Assembly (NCBI RefSeq): GCF_902498065.1
Contig: NZ_CABVIR010000013.1
Location: 1-47,901, forward strand
DNA from: Pseudomonas fluorescens
GTDB lineage: Bacteria; Pseudomonadota; Gammaproteobacteria; Pseudomonadales; Pseudomonadaceae
Reading direction: 5' to 3'
DNA: 47,901 nucleotides
The notes under the pieces are model-generated. The model saw nothing but the letters and a program-made list of their open reading frames with translations, ran no database searches and was not told the DNA's origin. Positions 1 through 7,567 of the stretch are shown in pieces (the first letter of the stretch is position 1; every line of letters begins with the position of its first letter). Both the position numbers and the translations under genes were made by a program.

Positions 1-96
1 TAATTATATATTCCTTTTAATGTCGTTCCGGGAGGTGCACTTTGAGTGCCTGCACATCCGCTCGGATGCGTTCGATATCACACAGGAAGCTGCATC

Positions 97-312
97 ATGA
101 CCATCAAAGCGATCAACGTTCGCAACCAGTTCAAGGGCGTCATCAAGGAAATCGTCGAAGGCGAAGTGGTCTCGGAAATCGATGTGCAAACCGCTTCAGG
201 GATTGTCACCTCGGTGATCACCACCCGTTCGGTGCGCGATCTTGAATTGAGGGTGGGCAGCGAAGTCATCGCCTTCGTCAAATCGACCGAGGTCTCGATT
301 GCCAAGCTCTGA
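97..312 (+). CDS. Molybdenum-pterin binding (Mop/TOBE) protein
   Basis: A 71-residue protein made of a single Mop (TOBE-type) domain. The family binds molybdate or molybdopterin in the cytoplasm and acts in molybdenum storage and homeostasis. Visible hallmarks are the opening RNQFKGVIKEIV (residues 9-20), the central hydrophobic strands GIVTSVITT, and the near-terminal VIAFVKSTEVSIAKL, which matches the family's VKATEV signature. I chose ATG 97 because AGGAAG lies about 8 bases upstream and family members start with M-x-I-x-A-x-N-x-R-N-Q; an in-frame start at 46 would add a non-conserved tail. The 5' region is very AT-rich (TAATTATATATT) and may hold its promoter. It stands alone, with no molybdate transporter beside it. 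Confidence 0.9.
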   Translation: MTIKAINVRNQFKGVIKEIVEGEVVSEIDVQTASGIVTSVITTRSVRDLELRVGSEVIAFVKSTEVSIAKL

Positions 313-320
313 ATCGACTT

Positions 321-481
321 TCAAGAAAACGACAAGCCCTGGCTCGCGCGAATCAGGTCATAGGCCTTGCGCACGATCAGGTTGGCGGTGTCAGGCCGGA
401 TCCAACGGTACCAGGTGAGGTCCGGCAATCGCGGCAACCCATCATGTTCACCCAGCACACGCAGGTCCTGGAGTTTCCAGC
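321..481 (-). pseudogene. LysR-type regulator C-terminal remnant
   Basis: On the minus strand this stretch reads WKLQDLRVLGEHDGLPRLPD, continuing LTWYRWIRPDTANLIVRKAY and DLIRASQGLSFS, then a stop. The pattern (P-x-L-P-D-x-x-x-Y followed by an amphipathic terminal helix) is that of the C-terminus of the effector domain of LysR regulators. There is no start codon, a stop lies a few codons upstream, and no HTH-encoding sequence precedes it, so about 85% of the gene is gone. I read it as a decayed tail left by an old deletion. The family call rests on a short stretch. Confidence 0.55.
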
Positions 482-512
482 AAGCCCAGCCTTTTCAGGT
501 CGGGCTTTTTCA
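482..512 (+). terminator. Possible rho-independent terminator
   Basis: AAGCCC-AG-CC, loop TTTTCA, then GG-TC-GGGCTT followed by TTTTTC on the plus strand. The inner two base pairs are mismatched, leaving a 6-bp outer stem plus 2 bp. It could end plus-strand transcription from the Mop gene; it lacks a T-run on the minus strand, so it would not efficiently end the VOC gene that stops just beside it. Confidence 0.45.
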
Positions 513-523
513 TGCCTTCAGGT

Positions 524-937
524 TCACTGATCCTTTTCGCAATTGACCATCCACGACACGCCAAACCGGTCGACCAGCATCCCGAAGCGCGCGGCCCAGA
601 AGGTCGCTTCCAGCGGCATTGGCACGCTGCCGTCTTGCGCCAGTGCGCTGAAGACTCGTTCCGCCTCGGCAATGCTGTCGACGTTCAGCGATACCGAGCA
701 ACCGGCCATGTCATCCGTGGGGCGGTCAGGTGTGGTATCCGAGCCCATGATCGCCTGGTCGCCCACCGACAGACGGGTATGGATGATCAAGTTGTGCAGG
801 TCTGCAGGAAAGTGCTCACGCGCCGGGCTTTCACCGAAGGTCATCATGACGTCGAGCTGGCCTTGCAGGGCTTGGGCATAGAAGGTGAAGGCGGCTTTGC
901 AGTCGCCGTTGAAGATCAGGTAGGGATTGATTTTCAT
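524..937 (-). CDS. VOC family protein (PhnB/glyoxalase-like)
   Basis: A 137-residue protein of the vicinal oxygen chelate superfamily, PhnB-like subgroup. It begins MKINPYLIFNGDCKAAFTFY, the typical beta-strand plus helix of these proteins, and ends with FWAARFGMLVDRFGVSWMVN, the conserved W/F-x-x-R-F-G-x-x-x-D-x-F-G-x-x-W block. The substrate is unknown; members range from metal-dependent enzymes to non-catalytic binding proteins. GGAG about 7 bases before ATG 937 supports the start. It is monocistronic, with TetR and hbd upstream on the same strand but 160 bases away. Confidence 0.9.
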   Translation of the reverse strand: MKINPYLIFNGDCKAAFTFYAQALQGQLDVMMTFGESPAREHFPADLHNLIIHTRLSVGDQAIMGSDTTPDRPTDDMAGCSVSLNVDSIAEAERVFSALAQDGSVPMPLEATFWAARFGMLVDRFGVSWMVNCEKDQ

Positions 938-1100
938 GTTTTACTCCCGATGACAAAGGAGGCAGAGGAAGGCGCGTTTCACCTCCGGCTCTGCGGCAGT
1001 TGGACTCCATAGCAAAGCGTTAGAGGCGGGAATTGGCAACATTGGTTTAGATGTTTTTCCTATTGCGGCGGTGCGGCTTATGGCTTCCCGCAATGGCGCA

Positions 1101-1703
1101 TCAGGCGGCTACGCGAGTCACCGACGGGCGCAGTAAACGCTCAATGGCCCCACCGACGAGATTTTCCAGCAGCTCGTCACGCTCGTGCTCATCCAACGCA
1201 TGTTGCGCCAGCCAGCCGGGTGCGCTGTTGAGCAGGTTGGCGATAGCATGCCCGGCGGCATGTTGCCCCTGTTCGCTGAGACGGGATTTTGTTCCGAGCA
1301 TCAGCAGCAATTTGCGTTCGTACTGCTCGCGCAACTGCCGAACGCGTGCTTGCTGCTCGTCATTCAAGCAGCCGCTGTCGCGCTCGACCAGGCGAAAGTG
1401 CCAGGGCATTTCCTGATGCAGGTTCAGGTGCGCGCGGATCAGGCTGTTTAACCTGTCGCGTTTTGCCGAAGCCTTTTGCTCGATGCGCCCCAGGGTTGCC
1501 AACAGCTCTTCGTAGAACTCCTCGATCAGGTCGAGCAGCAAGTGCTGTTTGCTGGGGTAATGGTGATACAACGAGCCCGGGGCGAGCCCCAGGCACGTCG
1601 CGAGCTCACGCATGCCGACCTGACCGAAACCCTTGCTGGCAAACAGCTCCAGCACTTTGTCGCGGTACTCGGCGAAACGTGAGCAACGCTCAGGCATAGG
1701 CAT
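1101..1703 (-). CDS. TetR/AcrR family transcriptional regulator
   Basis: About 200 residues. The N-terminal HTH is visible as GFGQVGMRELATCLGLAPGS followed by LYHHYPSKQHLLLDLIEEFY, the canonical TetR recognition helix (S-L-Y-x-H-Y-x-x-K). The C-terminal ligand domain is helical and shows no further signature. The open frame extends well upstream inside the dehydrogenase gene, but family length and the HTH position favour MPMPERCSRF at 1703 (or the second Met at 1697). That makes the gene overlap the 3' end of the upstream dehydrogenase by 8-14 bases, so the two are probably translated from one message. It may control that dehydrogenase; the ligand is unknown. Confidence 0.88.
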   Translation of the reverse strand: MPMPERCSRFAEYRDKVLELFASKGFGQVGMRELATCLGLAPGSLYHHYPSKQHLLLDLIEEFYEELLATLGRIEQKASAKRDRLNSLIRAHLNLHQEMPWHFRLVERDSGCLNDEQQARVRQLREQYERKLLLMLGTKSRLSEQGQHAAGHAIANLLNSAPGWLAQHALDEHERDELLENLVGGAIERLLRPSVTRVAA

Positions 1704-2541
1704 GGAAGCCACGCCCCGTTTTGCGTCCCAGGTAGCCGGCGGCGACCATTTCCTTGAGCAGTGGCGCCGGGCGGTATTTGCTGTCGTTGAAACCGTCGTA
1801 GAAGGCTTCAAGAATCGCCAGCACGGTGTCCAGGCCGATCAAATCCGCCAGCGCCAGCGGGCCGATGGGCTGGTTGCAACCCAGGCGCATACCAGCGTCG
1901 ATGTCTTCGGCGCTGGCCAGGCCTTCCTGAAACACCAGGATCGCTTCGTTGATCATCGGCACCAGAATCCGGTTGACCACAAAGCCTGGACGGTTACCGG
2001 CGGTGATCGCGGTTTTGCCCAGGGTGGTGGCCATGTCCAGCGCCAGCGCGTGGGTCGCGTCGCTGGTTTGCAGGCCACGGATCACTTCGATCAGGCCCAT
2101 CACAGGCACCGGGTTGAAGAAATGCAGGCCGATGAATCGCTCAGGCTGGCTGACGCTGGCGGCAAGTTGGGTAATCGACAGCGACGACGTATTGGAGGCA
2201 ATCACGCATTCAGTGCTGACCTGCGCGGCGATCTGTTGCAGCACGCGCAGTTTCAGGTCGAGGTTTTCGGTGGCGGCTTCGATCACCAGTTGCACGTTGT
2301 GCAGGCTGCTGTAATCGGTGCTGGTGCGGATCCTGTCGAGGGCGGCGAACTTTTCGACTTCCGTCAGCGTGTCCTTGGCAACTTGCCGATCGAGGTTCTT
2401 TCCAACGGTCGCAACAGCTTTTTGCAGCGCGCTTTCGGAGATATCGATCAAGGTCACGTTGAAGCCGGCTTGGGCGCAGACTTGTGCAATACCGTTGCCC
2501 ATGGTGCCTGCGCCGATCACGCCAATGTTTTGCAGATTCAT
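1690..2541 (-). CDS. hbd: 3-hydroxybutyryl-CoA dehydrogenase
   Basis: A 283-residue member of the short 3-hydroxyacyl-CoA dehydrogenase family, which oxidises L-3-hydroxybutyryl-CoA to acetoacetyl-CoA with NAD(P). The N-terminus carries the Rossmann motif IGVIGAGTMGNGIAQVCAQA. NTSSLSITQLAA and the catalytic-His region HFFNPVPVMGLIEVIRG follow, and the C-terminal helical domain contains NRPGFVVNRILVPMINEA and GRKTGRGFHAY. Length matches the family (about 282). It overlaps the TetR gene downstream and is divergent from an AraC regulator. Its role is probably in short-chain fatty acid, polyhydroxybutyrate or aromatic catabolism; no other pathway gene is adjacent. Confidence 0.92.
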   Translation of the reverse strand: MNLQNIGVIGAGTMGNGIAQVCAQAGFNVTLIDISESALQKAVATVGKNLDRQVAKDTLTEVEKFAALDRIRTSTDYSSLHNVQLVIEAATENLDLKLRVLQQIAAQVSTECVIASNTSSLSITQLAASVSQPERFIGLHFFNPVPVMGLIEVIRGLQTSDATHALALDMATTLGKTAITAGNRPGFVVNRILVPMINEAILVFQEGLASAEDIDAGMRLGCNQPIGPLALADLIGLDTVLAILEAFYDGFNDSKYRPAPLLKEMVAAGYLGRKTGRGFHAYA

Positions 2542-2707
2542 ATACCCGTCCTTCCGATCAAACCCTGCGATACCTTGGCCGTCGTAGCGGTCGAAGGCGT
2601 ACTATTGGCCGCGAGTCTAGAACCGGCGGGGCGGTTGTCCTATGCCGAAACTGTTCAAGGGTGCTGGTGTTTTTTGCCATTCGGGTGATGGGGAGCGAAG
2701 CGTTCAG

Positions 2708-3715
2708 ATGCGGGAAAAGGACTCGGTGGCCGCCTATTTCGTACAGGCGATGATCCATGGGCTGGGGGACAATTCGCAGCGGCGCAGGGCGGCGCTGGAA
2801 CAGGCCGGTATCGACCCCGCGTTGATCGAGCAACCGGTGGCGCGGGTGCCGGCCAGTGCGTTCGCTGCGTTATGGCTGATCCAGATCCGCGAACTGGACG
2901 ATGAGTTCTTCGGGCTCGACTCGCACGGCATGCCCCCGGGCAGCTTCGCCCTGATCTGCCGCGCATTGATTCAGGAGCCCGACCTGCACAAAGCCATGCG
3001 TCAGTGCCTGAGCAACTTCTCCCTGTTCCTGCGCGACTTTCGCGGCACGCTGACGGTGCGCGGCAAGCGTGCAGTCATCAGTCTGGAGACTCACGCGCAA
3101 AACAACGACGTCGCACGCTTGGGCGAAGAGACTTTTCTGGTGCTGATGATCAGCCTGCTGTGCTGGCTGGGCGGGCGACGCATCCCCATCGACCGTGCGG
3201 ACTTCCGCCATGAGCGCGTGTCCCTCAGCGATGACCGTTTGCTCTGGGGTCCCAATCTGACCTTCGGTGCCGAACGCACCGAGATCGAGTTCGCCAGCCA
3301 CTACCTGCGCCTGCCCGTCGTTCAGGACCTGGCCTCGCTGAAAGTGTTTTTACGCACCGCGCCGCAATGGCTGGTGATCCGCTTTCGCAACCAGCATGGG
3401 CTCGCGTCACAAGTTCACCAGCGCCTGCGCAACAGCCATTACAGCCAATGGCCGACCTTGCAGGCCTTCGCCCTGGAGCAACATCTGAGCCCCAGCACTT
3501 TTCGCCGCAAACTGGAGCGGGAAGGGTGTTCGTATCAGGAGATCAAGGACGAAGTGCGACGCGGGGTTGCGTTTGAACAATTGCGGCTGAGCAACGCGAG
3601 CATTGGCGATATTGCCGAACAGTTGGGGTTTCAGGAGCCAAGTGCGTTTCACCGGGCGTTCAAGAAGTGGACGGGGGAGAGTCCGGGACGGTATCGGGCG
3701 CGGTTTTTGGAGTAG
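2708..3715 (+). CDS. AraC family transcriptional regulator (OruR-like)
   Basis: A 335-residue regulator with an N-terminal arabinose-binding-type effector domain and a C-terminal AraC HTH. The HTH region covers roughly residues 235-335, including LSPSTFRRKLEREGCSYQEI and IGDIAEQLGFQEPSAFHRAF, the usual second-HTH signature ending KKWTGESPGRYR. The start is a choice: ATG 2642 is in frame, but ATG 2708 follows GGGGAGCGAAG at a sensible distance and gives the normal family length. The 166-base gap to the divergent dehydrogenase gene would hold both promoters. It may control the hbd-tetR pair; the effector is unknown. Confidence 0.9.
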   Translation: MREKDSVAAYFVQAMIHGLGDNSQRRRAALEQAGIDPALIEQPVARVPASAFAALWLIQIRELDDEFFGLDSHGMPPGSFALICRALIQEPDLHKAMRQCLSNFSLFLRDFRGTLTVRGKRAVISLETHAQNNDVARLGEETFLVLMISLLCWLGGRRIPIDRADFRHERVSLSDDRLLWGPNLTFGAERTEIEFASHYLRLPVVQDLASLKVFLRTAPQWLVIRFRNQHGLASQVHQRLRNSHYSQWPTLQAFALEQHLSPSTFRRKLEREGCSYQEIKDEVRRGVAFEQLRLSNASIGDIAEQLGFQEPSAFHRAFKKWTGESPGRYRARFLE

Positions 3716-3894
3716 ATGGCGTGGGAGTCAGATTGAGTTTTTATCTGATTGTTCTCGGTTGTTTGTACGAATTTTCCGTGCTTTTTAACCTGAAATCTCT
3801 TGTCACGACAGCACAGGAACAGCGGATGACATGAGCCGTCGATGTGAGTTATTAATTTGCGCTCGGTCGAACTTTTCAATGGATTGGAAATGGC

Positions 3895-4527
3895 ATGGAT
3901 GGCTTGGTCAAGGAGGTAATTCCGTTACTTCAGTATTTGCTTCCGGGGTTTTTGGCTGCCTGGATTTTCTACGCGCTCACGGCATTCAAGCGCCCGGATA
4001 CCTTTGGACAGATAGTCCAGGCACTGATTTTCACGTTTGTGATTCAGTCGCTGGTTGTCGGTTTAGGATCGTTGCTGCTTTTAGCGGGGGAGCACTTTTT
4101 TTCAGTCGGCGCGTGGGACAAGAAGTCGGAAGCTTTATGGTCAGCCGTGATTGCGGTGGTGATGGGATTTCTTTCGTGTCACGTCGCGAACAGCGACAAG
4201 CTTCATGCGTTACTCAGGAAGCTGAAAGTCACCACTCAAAATTCGTTTCCGTGCGAGTGGTACAGTGCTTTTTTATCGAGGCAGGGATTCGTGATATTGC
4301 ATTTGATCGGAGGGAAGCGCCTGTTTGGCTGGCCAAGCGAATGGCCATCGGAGCCTTCAAACGGGCAGTTTGTTCTCGAGTTTCCTCGCTGGATTGATAA
4401 CCACGGCAATCCGTTGCCTGTCAGGGCCAAGGTTATTGTTATCGATGCTTCAAAAGTACAGTGGGTCGAATTTGCAACAACAATAGGGGGATCAAATGAG
4501 CAAAATGCCGAACGTAATGCCGCCTGA
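3895..4527 (+). CDS. DUF6338-like membrane protein
   Basis: A 210-residue protein with a hydrophobic N-terminal third: VIPLLQYLLPGFLAAWIFYA (residues 8-27), a second segment around 41-64 and a third around 83-100. A soluble C-terminal part contains SRQGFVILHLIGGKRLFGWP and ends with repeated ID..KVQWVEF strands. The opening LLQYLLPGFLAAWIFYALT matches what I know of DUF6338 proteins, which have no assigned function. The gene is visibly more AT-rich than its neighbours, suggesting transfer. It overlaps the start of the next small gene by 32 bases, which leads straight into an ABC exporter, so the three likely form one unit. Confidence 0.75.
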   Translation: MDGLVKEVIPLLQYLLPGFLAAWIFYALTAFKRPDTFGQIVQALIFTFVIQSLVVGLGSLLLLAGEHFFSVGAWDKKSEALWSAVIAVVMGFLSCHVANSDKLHALLRKLKVTTQNSFPCEWYSAFLSRQGFVILHLIGGKRLFGWPSEWPSEPSNGQFVLEFPRWIDNHGNPLPVRAKVIVIDASKVQWVEFATTIGGSNEQNAERNAA

Positions 4528-4648
4528 GCTAAGGCGGTTAATGGAGGACTGGGATAATGGTGGTCCTCCCCCCCCCGGATTGGTGATTCCAATCGGTCCT
4601 CCCCCTTCAAGAAGAGCCTCCGAGAAACCGCGCAGGCGCAACCGATAA
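4496..4648 (+). CDS. 50-residue proline-rich peptide, upstream of exporter
   Basis: A small ORF starting at ATG 4496 behind AATAGGGGGATCA, a good ribosome site lying inside the end of the DUF6338-like gene. The product is acidic-hydrophobic at the start (PPELRRLMEDWDN, residues 9-21), has Gly-Gly at 22-23, then two proline runs (PPPP 24-27, PPP 35-37) around GLVIPI, and a basic tail ending RRRNR. It contains no cysteine or threonine. Its stop at 4646-4648 is two bases before the exporter ATG, so translation should be coupled. It may be an exported peptide, a coupling or leader peptide (polyproline stalls ribosomes without EF-P), or a subunit. A 9-base C run at 4568-4576 encodes three of the prolines and is a possible slippage site. 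Confidence 0.6.
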   Translation: MSKMPNVMPPELRRLMEDWDNGGPPPPGLVIPIGPPPSRRASEKPRRRNR

Positions 4649-4650
4649 AC

Positions 4651-6465
4651 ATGCCTGCGACCCTTTCCCGCATCACCTCATTGCTCGATCAGGCCAGACG
4701 CGCCTTGCTCCTGGTCTGGGCCACTTCTCGCGGGTTGTTTCTGGGCCTGGTGCTGGCGACCCTGATCGCGGGTGTACTCCCGGCATTGGCTGCCTGGCTT
4801 GGCCAGCGCATTGTCGATGCAGTGGTTTTCGCCATGCAATTGCATGCACAAGAGGGCAGTGCGCCGTTGTGGCCGGTGGTGCGTTACGTGCTGTTCGAAG
4901 CCGGTGTGCTCGCGTTGCTGTCCGGGACTCAACGAGCGCTGTCGGTTCAGCAATCGCTGTTGCGAGTGCAGTTGGGGCAGAAGGTCAACACGATGATTCT
5001 GGAGAAGGCCCAGACGTTGTCGCTGGTGCAATTCGAGAATTCCGAGTTCTACGACAAGCTGGTGCGAGTGCGGCGCGAAGCGTCCACCCGGCCATTGGCG
5101 CTGGTGATGAAGTCGCTGGGGCTGATCCAGAACCTGATCGTGCTGATCAGTTTCGGTGTGTTGCTGGTGCATTTTTCGCCGTGGGCGCTGGTGCTGTTGG
5201 TGGTCGGCGCACTACCGGTATTTTTTGCCGAAGCGCATTTTTCCGGGGATGCGTTCAGGCTGTTCACCCGTCGTGCACCGGAGAGTCGGCAGCAGAATTA
5301 CATCGAGACGCTGCTGTCCCACGAGGGCTACATCAAAGAGGTCAAACTGTTCGGCTTCGCGCCGCTGCTGCTGAAGCGTTATCGCGACACGTTCGCGCGT
5401 CTTTACGCTGAAGACCGTCGGCTGACCTTGCGCCGCGATGGCTGGGGCTTTGTGCTGGGATTGCTGGGCACGGGGGCGTTTTATCTGGCCTATGCGTGGG
5501 TGGTGGTCGACACCGTCCACGGCAGCATCACCCTCGGCCAGATGACCATGTACCTGGTGCTGTTCAAGCAGGGGCAGACGGCTGTGAGCAGCAGCTTGAG
5601 CGCCATCAGTGGTCTTTACGAAGACGGGCTATATCTGTCGAGCCTCTACGAATACCTGGCCGAGCCCGTGGCGGCCGACACGGGCAGCCTGAAAGTGGGG
5701 GCGCTGCCCGGCGATGGTCTGCGGTTCGAGAACGTCGGGTTCCGCTATCCGGGTGCGAGTCGCGCGGCGCTGGAAGGTATCGATCTGCATCTCGTGCCGG
5801 GACACAGCGTGGCGCTGGTGGGGGAGAACGGTTCGGGCAAGACCACCCTGATCAAGTTGCTGACCCGTCTGTACCGTCCCGATCAGGGCCGCATCCTGCT
5901 GGACGGCAGCGATTTGCAGACGTGGGAAGAAGATGCGCTGCGCCGGCGCATCGGCGTGATTTTCCAGGACTATATTCGCTACCAGTTCTCCGTGGGCGAG
6001 AACATCGGCGTCGGTGACACCCTGGCGTTCAACGATGAACAGCGTTGGCAGGCGGCCGCCGCAGAGGGCATGGCCGCACCTTTCATCGAGCGTCTGGATC
6101 GCGGCTATGCAACGCAGTTGGGTCGCTGGTTCGCCGGCGGGCAGGAACTGTCCGGCGGTCAATGGCAGAAGATCGCCTTGTCCCGCGCTTACATGCGCCG
6201 TGATGCCGATATTCTGATTCTGGATGAGCCGACCTCAGCCCTCGACCCGGCGGCGGAAGCGGCGGTGTTCGAGCATTTCAGCGAGCAGACCGAAGGCCGC
6301 ATGACGCTGCTGATTTCCCACCGTTTTTCCAGCGTGCGCAATGCCGACCACATCATCGTGCTGGATCAGGGCGCGATCCTTGAGCGCGGCGATCACGCCA
6401 GTCTGGTGGCCGCGGGCGGGCGTTATGCACAATTGTTCAACTTGCAGGCGCAAGGTTATCGCTAA
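4651..6465 (+). CDS. ABC exporter, permease-ATPase fusion (NisT/McjD-like)
   Basis: A 604-residue half-transporter with a six-helix membrane domain (about residues 25-310) fused to an ATPase. Visible motifs are Walker A GENGSGKTT (391-399), ABC signature LSGGQWQ (500-506), Walker B ILILDEP (521-527) and the H-loop His557 in LISHRFSS. The tryptophan in LSGGQWQKIALSRA, preceded by QLGRWFAGGQE, is typical of exporters of lantibiotics and other ribosomal peptides (NisT-like). There is no N-terminal C39 peptidase domain, so it would not trim a leader itself. ATG 4651 has no clear ribosome site of its own and follows the small peptide gene by two bases. The substrate is unknown; lipid or drug export is the alternative. 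Confidence 0.9.
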   Translation: MPATLSRITSLLDQARRALLLVWATSRGLFLGLVLATLIAGVLPALAAWLGQRIVDAVVFAMQLHAQEGSAPLWPVVRYVLFEAGVLALLSGTQRALSVQQSLLRVQLGQKVNTMILEKAQTLSLVQFENSEFYDKLVRVRREASTRPLALVMKSLGLIQNLIVLISFGVLLVHFSPWALVLLVVGALPVFFAEAHFSGDAFRLFTRRAPESRQQNYIETLLSHEGYIKEVKLFGFAPLLLKRYRDTFARLYAEDRRLTLRRDGWGFVLGLLGTGAFYLAYAWVVVDTVHGSITLGQMTMYLVLFKQGQTAVSSSLSAISGLYEDGLYLSSLYEYLAEPVAADTGSLKVGALPGDGLRFENVGFRYPGASRAALEGIDLHLVPGHSVALVGENGSGKTTLIKLLTRLYRPDQGRILLDGSDLQTWEEDALRRRIGVIFQDYIRYQFSVGENIGVGDTLAFNDEQRWQAAAAEGMAAPFIERLDRGYATQLGRWFAGGQELSGGQWQKIALSRAYMRRDADILILDEPTSALDPAAEAAVFEHFSEQTEGRMTLLISHRFSSVRNADHIIVLDQGAILERGDHASLVAAGGRYAQLFNLQAQGYR

Positions 6466-6468
6466 TTG

Positions 6469-7425
6469 TCAGGAGTCCTGAGAACCGCGAGACAGCGCCT
6501 GCCCGGCCATTTGTGGCGGTTTTACTTTCATCAGACCTTCAAGTGCCTGCCGATACTGGGTGCCGCCAAGGCTCATGCTGTTGTTGTGCGTGCCACCCGG
6601 CACCAACAACAGGTGCTTGGGTTCGCTGGCGGCGTTGAACAATTGCTGGCTGAATCGCGAGGGCATGAATGTATCGGCCAGGCCATGCACCACCAGCAAC
6701 GGCATGTCGATGTCGACGATCTTGTCGATGGAATCGAATTTCTGCGACAGCAGCCAGCGTACCGGCAGCCATTTCACCGGCAGGTTGCTTTCGGCCACTT
6801 GCGCCACGGCATCACCCAGTGACGTGAACGTGGATTCGATCACCAGGCCGCGCACGGGGACGGGAACATGGTCCTTTTTCGCCTGTGCGGCCAAGTCTGC
6901 CGCGAGGTCGATGGCTACCGCGCCTCCGAGGGAGTGGCCATAGATCAGGCGCTTGCTGGCGTCCGGTTGCATCGTTGTGAAGCGTTCCCAGGCGGCTCGC
7001 GCGTCTTCATACACGCTGGCTTCCGACGGCAGATCGCCTTTGCTCTGGCCAAACCCGCGGTAGTCGATGGCCAATACGGAATAGCCCATGGCACGCAATT
7101 GTTCGATGCGAAACGCCTGGCCGGTGAGGTTCCAGCGCACACCGTGCAGATAGAGAATCGACGGCGCATCCCGGCGTACGGCCGGCCACCACCAGGCATG
7201 CAGGTTCTGCCCGCCTTTGAAGTTGACGGGCTTGATGTCGAACTCTTGAACGTCCTTCGGCAAACCGCGATACCAGCCCGCCGTGCCCGGTTCGATACGG
7301 AACAGCAGCTCGCGCTCGGTGTGCTCAAGTACGCCGCAACTCACCGGCAGGCCGACAATCAGCGCGACCATGCACAGCAAGGGCAGCCAGCGTCGGCGCA
7401 GGCGTGTGAGCAGGGAGGAGGGCAT
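6469..7425 (-). CDS. Alpha/beta hydrolase, membrane-anchored or lipoprotein
   Basis: A 318-residue serine hydrolase of the type seen in bacterial ABHD13/17-like (YfhR-like) proteins. A basic start and hydrophobic segment WLPLLCMVALIVGLPVSCG (residues 13-31) form a signal anchor; Cys30 could be a lipidation site, though the lipobox is imperfect (Pro at -3). The oxyanion region LYLHGVRWN, the nucleophile elbow GHSLGG (Ser165), LVVHGLADTFMP (acid) and GGTHNNS (His) are all present. ATG 7425 is preferred over an upstream in-frame start because it places the anchor at the N-terminus. It is convergent with the ABC exporter, three bases apart. The substrate is not predictable. Confidence 0.88.
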   Translation of the reverse strand: MPSSLLTRLRRRWLPLLCMVALIVGLPVSCGVLEHTERELLFRIEPGTAGWYRGLPKDVQEFDIKPVNFKGGQNLHAWWWPAVRRDAPSILYLHGVRWNLTGQAFRIEQLRAMGYSVLAIDYRGFGQSKGDLPSEASVYEDARAAWERFTTMQPDASKRLIYGHSLGGAVAIDLAADLAAQAKKDHVPVPVRGLVIESTFTSLGDAVAQVAESNLPVKWLPVRWLLSQKFDSIDKIVDIDMPLLVVHGLADTFMPSRFSQQLFNAASEPKHLLLVPGGTHNNSMSLGGTQYRQALEGLMKVKPPQMAGQALSRGSQDS

Positions 7426-7567
7426 CGGGTGATCCACCGGTAAAAACTGAAGTTCGGTTTTTAACAGAAGCGAGTTGGCGCCGGGAAACAATTCGACAGT
7501 CGTTCACCAAATCCCCTTGTTGGCGCAAGCTTGCTCCTACAAGGGGCGGTGTTGCTCCAATTGCAGA

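Noticed and set aside
1633..2688. 351-codon plus-strand frame over the dehydrogenase gene
   Set aside because: Antisense shadow of an intact 3-hydroxybutyryl-CoA dehydrogenase.
3831..4397. 188-codon frame overlapping the DUF6338-like gene
   Set aside because: The other frame (3895-4527) has clear membrane helices and family resemblance; this one does not.
4496..4648. Class II bacteriocin with a true double-glycine leader
   Set aside because: Gly-Gly is present, but hydrophobic residues are not at the usual -4/-7 places and the exporter has no C39 peptidase, so I keep it only as an unspecified exported-peptide candidate.
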